In this document: positions 1 to 5,276 of the stretch, in pieces
Numbering within the stretch: the first letter of the stretch is position 1
Layout: each line of letters begins with the position of its first letter
NCBI GenBank assembly: GCA_947471105.1
Contig: CANIYB010000148.1
Coordinates: 1 to 6,255, forward strand
Reading direction: 5' to 3'
Source: Cytophagaceae bacterium
Lineage (GTDB): Bacteria > Bacteroidota > Bacteroidia > Cytophagales > Spirosomataceae
Length of the DNA stretch: 6,255 nucleotides
Made by a program: the position numbers and the translations under genes
The notes under the pieces: generated by a model
What the model was told of the DNA's origin: nothing
The model's input: the letters and a program-made list of their open reading frames with translations, nothing else
Databases searched by the model: none

Positions 1-609
1 CCCATAGGAAGTTTTAATATTGGGCTTTTTACTTAATTTAAAACAGACCGTCGAGATGAGGTATTTACCCTTCCCTTCATGTTTAAAATAACTTTCCCGA
101 TAGCCAAACTGGCATTGAGATTTTTCAAATCGTTCCACAGCTAAAGTCTGCAAATTCAAAGCCTCTAGATGATCAAATGTATCTTTGATTTCAACCCCAT
201 ATGCACCTATGTTTTGCATAGGGGCGGCGCCAACAGTCCCTGGAATGAGGGCCAGATTCTCTATGCCGGACCAGTTATGTTGTACGGCATAGCTTACCAA
301 GTCGTCCCAAGATTCCCCCGCACCGCTTCGTAAAATGACGTGGTCTTCGTCTTCTTGAATGACTTCAAAGCCTTTTATTTCATTCTTGACAACCAGTGCG
401 TCAATAGGCTTCGTACATAAAATATTACTTCCGCCTCCTAAAAATAGATGGGGAACATGTGCATATTGGCCTGTTTTTAGTAAGGCCACATAAGATTCCA
501 AACTCGAAATGATCGTGAAATAGTGAGCCTGGACATCAATCCCAAAAGTATTGTATTCTTTTAAAGAATAATTTTCAAACACCTGTGGAACTGAATTGGA
601 TTTAGGCAT
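1..609 (-). CDS. murB: UDP-N-acetylenolpyruvoylglucosamine reductase MurB, 3'-truncated by window edge
   Basis: MurB is the cytoplasmic FAD enzyme that uses NADPH to reduce UDP-GlcNAc-enolpyruvate to UDP-N-acetylmuramate, the second committed step of peptidoglycan precursor synthesis. I translated the minus strand from the ATG at 609-607 and found an uninterrupted frame of 203 codons to the window edge, about 60% of the usual 340 or so residues. Visible landmarks are the FAD-binding GGGSN at residues 58-62, the IPGTVGAAPMQNIGAYG segment at 122-138, and FGYRESYFK with the substrate-contacting arginine at residue 171. The FGYR-x-S-x-FK pattern and the approach to a TYG motif at the edge resemble the E. 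coli-type (type I) enzyme. The catalytic serine and C-terminal glutamate would lie outside the window. The start follows the stop of the upstream ABC ATPase gene by one base (TAAAATG), so co-transcription and probably coupled translation are expected. The family call is secure. Confidence 0.96.
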   Translation of the reverse strand, partial: MPKSNSVPQVFENYSLKEYNTFGIDVQAHYFTIISSLESYVALLKTGQYAHVPHLFLGGGSNILCTKPIDALVVKNEIKGFEVIQEDEDHVILRSGAGESWDDLVSYAVQHNWSGIENLALIPGTVGAAPMQNIGAYGVEIKDTFDHLEALNLQTLAVERFEKSQCQFGYRESYFKHEGKGKYLISTVCFKLSKKPNIKTSYG

Positions 610-610
610 T

Positions 611-1339
611 TTAAATTAATTTGGTCGATAAAAATTCCTGCAATTCGGGTACCGTATTTGACATCATATTGGTAGAATTTCCCTCCCACATCTTTTTGCC
701 ATCTTTTAAAAACATAATGTATTGCCCCATTCTCATCACAGAATTCATATCGTGAGAAATCACTATGGTCGTAATTCCATATTCAACCGTTATTTCCTGA
801 ATCAAAAGATCAATTTTGACTGCCGTCAATGGGTCTAATCCGGAGTTAGGTTCATCGCAAAAAAGGTATTTAGGATTCATGACAATAGCTCTGGCGATAC
901 CCACCCGCTTTTTCATTCCTCCAGAAATTTCAGAAGGCATTTGATTCGCTGATGCCTCTAAACCTACCCTTTTCAAACACAACATAGCCTGCTCCGTTTT
1001 TTCTTCTAAGCCTTGCGATGTAAGTGTATCTAAAGGGAATCGAACGTTCTCTAAAACCGTTTTTGAATCGAAAAGTGCCCCGCCTTGAAAAAGAACCCCC
1101 ATCTCTCTACGAATGGCCTTAATGGTTTCCTGATCTGCATTCACAAAGTCTCTCCCATCGTAAAGTACTTGGCCATTTTCAGGGGTTAAAATTCCAATCA
1201 TACATTTCAACAAAACACTTTTCCCCGTACCACTACCACCAATCACCATGTTCGTCATTCCTTGCTGGAATACACCACTCACGCCATCAAGAATGACCCT
1301 TCCCTCAAATTCCTTGTGTATGCCTTTAATTTCAATCAT
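611..1339 (-). CDS. MlaF/Mkl-family ABC transporter ATP-binding protein
   Basis: This is a cytoplasmic ABC ATPase of the MlaF (Ttg2A/Mkl) type, which powers MlaE-like permeases that move phospholipids between the membranes of Gram-negative cells. Numbered from the chosen start (242 residues), the motifs are: Walker A GGSGTGKS at 34-41; the Q-loop in VLFQGGALF at 82-90, a phrase characteristic of MlaF; signature EISGGMKKR at 137-145, where SGGM replaces the common SGGQ; Walker B YLFCDEP at 158-164 followed by NSGLDP; and the switch histidine at 196 in ISHDM. All catalytic elements are intact. The frame extends upstream to an ATG at 1375, but the added residues MFIFNKIYLILS do not resemble the family, whose members begin with something like MIEIKGIHKEF, so I chose the ATG at 1339. 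No permease (MlaE) or MCE protein (MlaD) gene is adjacent: upstream is a divergent gene, downstream is murB. The exact substrate is inferred from the family. Confidence 0.88.
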   Translation of the reverse strand: MIEIKGIHKEFEGRVILDGVSGVFQQGMTNMVIGGSGTGKSVLLKCMIGILTPENGQVLYDGRDFVNADQETIKAIRREMGVLFQGGALFDSKTVLENVRFPLDTLTSQGLEEKTEQAMLCLKRVGLEASANQMPSEISGGMKKRVGIARAIVMNPKYLFCDEPNSGLDPLTAVKIDLLIQEITVEYGITTIVISHDMNSVMRMGQYIMFLKDGKKMWEGNSTNMMSNTVPELQEFLSTKLI

Positions 1340-1342
1340 GCT

Positions 1343-1350
1343 CAAAATTA
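1343..1350 (-). promoter_or_regulatory. Possible Bacteroidota -7 box (TAATTTTG) for the mlaF-like/murB unit
   Basis: On the minus strand this octamer reads TAATTTTG, a full match to TANNTTTG, the -7 consensus of Bacteroidota promoters. It ends three bases before the ATG at 1339, so transcription would begin at or next to the start codon, giving a leaderless message. A TTTG that could serve as the -33 element lies at 1375-1378, but the 24-base gap is about four bases longer than usual. In AT-rich DNA such an octamer can occur by chance, so this is tentative. Confidence 0.3.
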
Positions 1351-1464
1351 GGTATATTTTATTAAAAATAAACACAAATACCCTTGACTAATTAGATGGA
1401 GTGATTCAAAAAAAATGTGTAAATTGGTTTATTATATTATCTCAACACATTAAACCCAATAACC

Positions 1465-2370
1465 ATGTTTTTAATTATAGTCGGAATTGTCCTTTACTTA
1501 GCAGGACAAGGTATTGGTAGCCCCAATCTCGTATTTTCTAAATACAGCCCAACATTCAAAATTGTCGGTATTGCATTTGCCTTAATTGGCTTATTAACCT
1601 CCGCAGTTAAGCAAATAGATGCGGGAGAAGTTGGTGTACAAAGTGTTTTCGGTAAGGTGGTTCCAGAAACCTTATCCAGTGGATTGAATTTTGTCAACCC
1701 TATTGCTAACGTATATATTTTCGATGGAAAAACTCAAAATTATACGATGTCCGCCGTGCATGATGAAGGAGATCGAACAGGTGATGATGCCATTCGCGTA
1801 CTTACCGCGGACGGTTTAGAAGTAGTGGTAGACCTAACGGTATTGTTTAGAATTTTACCATCTGATGCCCCAAAAATTTTAAAGGAAATAGGCGAAGATT
1901 ATAAAAACAAAATTGTGCGACCTATTACCAGAACAATGATCCGTGACAATGCAGTTTATTATGATGCAGTAGCGTTATATTCCTTAAAGAGAAATGAATT
2001 TCAAACTAGGATTTACAATGATATTGAGAAAAATTTCAAGAAACGTGGTTTAGTTTTGGAACAGCTATTAATCAGAAACATTAATTTACCCAATTCAGTG
2101 AAGCAAACAATTGAATCTAAAATTAATGCGGAACAGGATGCTCAAAAAATGCAATTTGTCCTTCAAAAGGAAAAGCAAGAAGCGGAAAGAAAACGAGTGG
2201 AAGCACAAGGAATCGCAGATTATCAAAAAATATTATCTACGGGATTGAGCGACAAACAATTGCAATACGAATCGATTATAGCTCAAAAAGAACTAGCTAA
2301 ATCCCCAAATACCAAAGTCATTATCATGGGAAGTAGCAAAGGAACGCCTATTATACTAGGAAACAATTAA
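1465..2370 (+). CDS. SPFH/prohibitin-family membrane protein
   Basis: The 301-residue product is a prohibitin-like member of the SPFH (stomatin, prohibitin, flotillin, HflK/C) superfamily. Such proteins form large membrane-attached ring or cage assemblies and are linked to membrane microdomains and protease control. Two hydrophobic segments lie at about residues 1-18 and 31-48. The SPFH domain follows from about 49 (AGEVGVQSVFGKV, LNFVNPI) to about 210, including the IRNINLP stretch at 203-209. A charged, probably coiled-coil helix spans about 213-260 (QKEKQEAERKRVEAQG). The tail NTKVIIMGSSKGTPIIL matches the usual C-terminal end of prohibitin-like proteins. The start at 1465 places the first hydrophobic segment at the extreme N-terminus; no Shine-Dalgarno sequence precedes it. 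The gene stands alone, divergent from the MlaF-like ATPase and followed by a terminator. No NfeD or FtsH gene lies beside it. Fold and membrane attachment are well supported, whereas the cellular role is unknown. Confidence 0.92.
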   Translation: MFLIIVGIVLYLAGQGIGSPNLVFSKYSPTFKIVGIAFALIGLLTSAVKQIDAGEVGVQSVFGKVVPETLSSGLNFVNPIANVYIFDGKTQNYTMSAVHDEGDRTGDDAIRVLTADGLEVVVDLTVLFRILPSDAPKILKEIGEDYKNKIVRPITRTMIRDNAVYYDAVALYSLKRNEFQTRIYNDIEKNFKKRGLVLEQLLIRNINLPNSVKQTIESKINAEQDAQKMQFVLQKEKQEAERKRVEAQGIADYQKILSTGLSDKQLQYESIIAQKELAKSPNTKVIIMGSSKGTPIILGNN

Positions 2371-2418
2371 AATGAACGAGTGAAACCATTCTAATTTTGA
2401 GTGGATATAGATCAACAA

Positions 2419-2452
2419 AAAAAGGCCGAAGAACATATTCTTCGGCCTTTTT
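2419..2452. terminator. Bidirectional intrinsic terminator between the SPFH gene and ribBA
   Basis: A perfect 10-bp stem GGCCGAAGAA (2424-2433) / TTCTTCGGCC (2438-2447) encloses the loop CATA. It is flanked by an A-tract on the left and a T-tract on the right that extend the pairing by five A-T pairs. Read on either strand, it is a hairpin followed by a U-run. It begins 48 bases after the SPFH stop codon and lies 15 bases beyond the ribBA stop codon, so it can end transcription of both convergent genes. Confidence 0.93.
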
Positions 2453-2467
2453 GATTTTTGTTTTTTC

Positions 2468-3688
2468 TTATTTGCTTAAAATCGAATGTCCCATCTTATC
2501 CCGCTTCGTCTCTAAGTACTTTTCATTATGTTTGTTGGGCGCAATCTCAATCGGAATCGAATCTACTATTTCAAGGCCGTAGCCTAATAGACCAGCCCGT
2601 TTTTTAGGATTATTCGAAATCAACCTGATTTTATGAGCACCCAAATCACGTAAAATTTGAGCCCCAACACCATAATCACGCTCATCCATGGAAAAACCTA
2701 ATTCCAAATTTGCCTCAACCGTATCCCGACCGAGTTCTTGTAATTTATAAGCCTTTAATTTGTTTAATAATCCAATGCCACGACCCTCTTGGAACATGTA
2801 TAAAATCACACCTTTGCCTTCTTTTTCGACCATTCCCATGGCTGCGTGCAACTGATCACCACAATCACAACGACAACTACCAAAAATATCTCCCGTCACA
2901 CAAGAGCTATGCACACGTACCATCACCGGCTCATTTATATCCCATTCCCCCTTAACTAAGGCCAAATGAGTATCTCCCGTATTTTTTTGTTTGAAGGCAA
3001 TTAATTCAAATTGGCCCCATTCGGTTGGCATATTCACACCAATCTCCCGAGTGATCAATGATTCCGTATTTAATCTATATTCAATTAAATCTTTAATTGT
3101 AACTAATTTGATGTCGAATTTATCCGCTATCTTTCTAAGATCTGGCAAACGAGCCATACTTCCATCCTCATTCAACACTTCAATCAAAACACCTGAAGGC
3201 TGAAATCCAGCTAACTTAGCAAAATCCATCGAAGCCTCCGTGTGGCCTGTCCGCCTTAATACTCCCTCAGATTTACTCTTTAAAGGAAATATATGACCAG
3301 GCCGGCCCAAATCAGTTGGCTTAGTATTAAAATCCACTAATGCTTTTATGGTTTTTGAACGATCCCCCGCAGAAATTCCAGTCGTACAACCATTGCCTAA
3401 TAAATCGACCGATACGGTAAATGGTGTTTCATGCGATGTCGTATTTTGATCAACCATCATCTCCAATCCCAACGCTAAACAACGCTCTTCTGTTAAAGAA
3501 ACGCACATGAGACCCCTAGCCTCTTTAATCATAAAATTGACTAATTCCGGAGTTATTGCCTCTGAAGCACATATCATATCCCCCTCATTCTCACGATCTT
3601 CATCATCGGCAACAATAATAATTTTACCCAATTTAATATCCTGAATGGCGTCTTCAATACGGTCCAATCGAATAGGTAATTCCTTCAT
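2468..3688 (-). CDS. ribBA: Bifunctional 3,4-dihydroxy-2-butanone-4-phosphate synthase / GTP cyclohydrolase II
   Basis: This 406-residue fusion supplies both precursors that enter riboflavin synthesis. The N-terminal half converts ribulose 5-phosphate to dihydroxybutanone phosphate plus formate. The C-terminal half opens GTP to the diaminopyrimidine intermediate. The N-terminal domain (about 1-205) shows the acidic metal-binding loop DDEDRENEGD at 28-37, the DRSKTIKALVD segment around 109-119 and RTGHTEAS at 146-153. The GTP cyclohydrolase II domain (about 210-400) has the three zinc cysteines at 263, 274 and 276 (CVTGD...CRCDCG), then QEGRGIGLLNKLKAYKLQ at 300-317, RDYGVGAQILRDLG at 337-350 and NNPKKRAGL at 359-367. 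All key residues of both activities appear present, so both halves are probably active. The length is typical of RibBA. It is a single-gene unit in this window with its own promoter box. No other rib genes are nearby, and the 79-base upstream gap is too short for a standard FMN riboswitch. Confidence 0.97.
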   Translation of the reverse strand: MKELPIRLDRIEDAIQDIKLGKIIIVADDEDRENEGDMICASEAITPELVNFMIKEARGLMCVSLTEERCLALGLEMMVDQNTTSHETPFTVSVDLLGNGCTTGISAGDRSKTIKALVDFNTKPTDLGRPGHIFPLKSKSEGVLRRTGHTEASMDFAKLAGFQPSGVLIEVLNEDGSMARLPDLRKIADKFDIKLVTIKDLIEYRLNTESLITREIGVNMPTEWGQFELIAFKQKNTGDTHLALVKGEWDINEPVMVRVHSSCVTGDIFGSCRCDCGDQLHAAMGMVEKEGKGVILYMFQEGRGIGLLNKLKAYKLQELGRDTVEANLELGFSMDERDYGVGAQILRDLGAHKIRLISNNPKKRAGLLGYGLEIVDSIPIEIAPNKHNEKYLETKRDKMGHSILSK

Positions 3689-3715
3689 ATATCAAGCTAT
3701 AATTTAACGAAAACA

Positions 3716-3723
3716 CAAAGGTA
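3716..3723 (-). promoter_or_regulatory. Probable -7 promoter box (TACCTTTG) of ribBA
   Basis: On the minus strand the octamer reads TACCTTTG, a full match to the Bacteroidota -7 consensus TANNTTTG. It lies 27 bases upstream of the ribBA ATG, which implies a 5' leader of roughly 20-25 bases. No good TTG stands at the expected -33 distance (the sequence there is about TTTAGGTAAAA), so the match rests on the -7 box and its position. Confidence 0.5.
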
Positions 3724-3767
3724 CGCAGATTTAGTTCCTATTTTACCTAAATTGCAACATAAATAAC

Positions 3768-4484
3768 ATGAAATTTATGTCGATTGAAGTCCTACATCTA
3801 AGTAAATCTTTTGGTCAATCGGTGGCTATCAGTGACCTAAGTTTTGACTTAAAAATGGGCCAAATAACGGGGTTTTTAGGCCCTAACGGGGCTGGAAAAT
3901 CTACCACCTTAAAGATCCTTATGGGGCTAGAAATTCCAAGTAGCGGGGAAGCCAAAATTTTGGGAATGGATGTACAAAAACAAGAGGTAAAAATCAAAAA
4001 GCAAATCGGGTATTTGGCAGAAAATAATCCATTATACCCCGAAATGTATATCAAAGAGTTTTTAACTTTTATTGGAAAAATTCATGGCATAAGTTCGACC
4101 GAATTAACCAAAAGAATTACAGAAGTCATTGAGCTAGTAGGTTTAGAAAGAGAACAAAAAAAGAAAATAAAAGAAATTTCGAAGGGATACCAACAACGAG
4201 TTGGCCTGGCCCAGGCGATCCTTCATGATCCTAAAATTTTAATTCTAGATGAACCCACCAGTGGATTAGATCCGAATCAAATGGATGAGATTAGGTCATT
4301 AATTGTCGCGCTAAAAAAAGATAAGACCATCTTGTTCTCAAGTCATTTGCTTGGAGAAGTTAATGCCATCTGTGACCATGTTCTGTTAATCGACAAAGGG
4401 AAATTGAAAGCTAATTGCAGCATAGAAGAAGCAAAAAAATACCCTGGAGGGCTTGAAGCTTTCTTTAAGGATAAAACTAATTAA
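3768..4484 (+). CDS. GldA-like ABC-2 type transporter ATP-binding protein, short C-terminus
   Basis: The 238-residue product is an ABC ATPase of the ABC-2/GldA group. In gliding Bacteroidota, GldA pairs with the membrane proteins GldF and GldG; other relatives drive various exporters. Visible motifs are Walker A GPNGAGKST at 38-46, the Q-loop region IGYLAENNPLYPEM at 80-93 with glutamate in place of glutamine (common in this group), signature ISKGYQQR at 137-144, Walker B ILILDEP at 157-163, D-loop SGLD at 165-168 and switch histidine 193 in SSHLL. KGYQQR and DEPTSGLDPNQ closely follow GldA, but GldA proteins are about 300 residues long. Here only some 30 residues follow the last core strand, ending in LEAFFKDKTN. 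An ATG at 3777 (MSIEVLHLSK) is an equally good start and fits family N-termini better. No permease gene is adjacent. The 3' end overlaps the convergent amidase gene by 8 bases. ATPase identity is secure; a gliding role is not shown. Confidence 0.88.
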   Translation: MKFMSIEVLHLSKSFGQSVAISDLSFDLKMGQITGFLGPNGAGKSTTLKILMGLEIPSSGEAKILGMDVQKQEVKIKKQIGYLAENNPLYPEMYIKEFLTFIGKIHGISSTELTKRITEVIELVGLEREQKKKIKEISKGYQQRVGLAQAILHDPKILILDEPTSGLDPNQMDEIRSLIVALKKDKTILFSSHLLGEVNAICDHVLLIDKGKLKANCSIEEAKKYPGGLEAFFKDKTN

Positions 4485-4490
4485 TTAGTT
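4475..4490. repeat. 16-bp perfect palindrome spanning both convergent stop codons
   Basis: AACTAATT is followed directly by its reverse complement AATTAGTT. The palindrome contains the TAA stop of the plus-strand ABC gene (4482-4484) and the TAG stop of the minus-strand amidase gene (4479-4477). It has no loop bases and only two G-C pairs, so it would be a weak RNA hairpin and a poor terminator. It could equally arise by chance where two AT-rich gene ends meet. Confidence 0.6.
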
Positions 4491-5265
4491 CAAAATGATC
4501 CGCATCCAAATCCGTAGGGAATTTTTCCCTAAACTCCATCAAGTCAGATTTTGAAATAGAAAGGGTTCGTATCGAATCTTTGTTGGATAAATTCAACAAA
4601 TCATTGCCTAAATAAGAAATAAGAGCTGAATCACCTTGGTATTGAATTTCATTTCCATCCTGGCCTATTCGATTCACTCCGACCACATAAGATAAATTTT
4701 CAATGGCACGTGCCCGTAACAATGTATTCCAAGCATGGGCACGAACGGCAGGCCAATTGGCCACATAAATAGCTAAGTCATAAGATAAGTCGACGTTACG
4801 TGACCACACGGGAAATCGCAAATCGTAACAAACAAAAGCCGCAATATTCCAATTTTTATAAGAAATAATACGCCTTTCATTTCCCGCTGTATAAAACTGG
4901 TCCTCGCCACCCATCCTAAATAGATGCTTTTTATCATAGCAAAATTTTTCACCATTGGGTGTGAGAGCAACAAATCGATTGAAAAATTGATTATTTTCTT
5001 TGCATTTAATACTCCCAACGACTAAAGCATTTAGCCGATTTGCCATTAACTTAAGCCATTTGATGACCGGACCATGACCTATTTCTGCCCCCTGATCATT
5101 CATACTAAATCCCGTGCTGAACATTTCAGGCAGGACCACCACATCGGTTTGATTGATTAAAAGCTGTAGTTTTTCCTCTAATAGGGCACAATTTGCCAGA
5201 GGATCTTCCCAAGCGATTTCGAATTGAACTAAACTTACCCTCAAAGGATTATTGGGGCCGGACAT
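4477..5265 (-). CDS. Carbon-nitrogen hydrolase, omega-amidase (YafV/Nit2-like)
   Basis: This 262-residue cytoplasmic protein is a complete nitrilase-superfamily amidase. The catalytic triad can be read directly: Glu47 in VVLPEMFSTGFSM, Lys112 in YDKKHLFRMGGED and Cys146 in FVCYDLRFPVWSRN. LPEMFSTGFSM together with HLFRMGGE and CYDLRFPVW is the pattern of the YafV/Nit2 branch. Members of that branch hydrolyse omega-amides such as 2-oxoglutaramate or 2-oxosuccinamate to the oxo-acid plus ammonia, a metabolite-repair step that recovers by-products of glutamine transamination. Length matches the family (about 255-275), and the start at 5265 gives a short leader before the first strand LRVSLVQFEIAWED. 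It lies 11 bases downstream of the DUF4270 stop codon, so it is probably the second gene of that operon, with no visible ribosome binding site. Its 3' end overlaps the convergent ABC ATPase gene. Superfamily and branch are well supported; substrate preference is inferred. Confidence 0.92.
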   Translation of the reverse strand: MSGPNNPLRVSLVQFEIAWEDPLANCALLEEKLQLLINQTDVVVLPEMFSTGFSMNDQGAEIGHGPVIKWLKLMANRLNALVVGSIKCKENNQFFNRFVALTPNGEKFCYDKKHLFRMGGEDQFYTAGNERRIISYKNWNIAAFVCYDLRFPVWSRNVDLSYDLAIYVANWPAVRAHAWNTLLRARAIENLSYVVGVNRIGQDGNEIQYQGDSALISYLGNDLLNLSNKDSIRTLSISKSDLMEFREKFPTDLDADHFELIN

Positions 5266-5276
5266 GTACTGATCGA

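Noticed and set aside
1340..1375. N-terminal extension of the MlaF-like ATPase beginning MFIFNKIYLILS
   Set aside because: The added residues do not resemble the family, whose N-termini start near MIEIKGIHKEF, and the stretch contains a promoter-like TAATTTTG. The ATG at 1339 was chosen instead.
1384..1427. Promoter for the SPFH gene formed by TTGACT (1384-1389) and TAAATTGG (1420-1427)
   Set aside because: TAAATTGG has one mismatch to TANNTTTG, and the TTG is separated from it by 33 bases, too far for the usual spacing. A promoter must exist in 1376-1464, but I cannot place it.
2397..2582. Plus-strand open frame of 61 codons starting before the terminator
   Set aside because: It reads through the terminator hairpin and then antisense through the end of ribBA, with no start signal or recognisable product.
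2710..2955. Plus-strand open frame of 81 codons within ribBA
   Set aside because: It lies wholly antisense to a well-conserved enzyme gene and its product looks like no protein family; it is a by-product of ribBA codon use. The other short frames opposite the SPFH, ribBA, ABC and amidase genes were rejected for the same reason.
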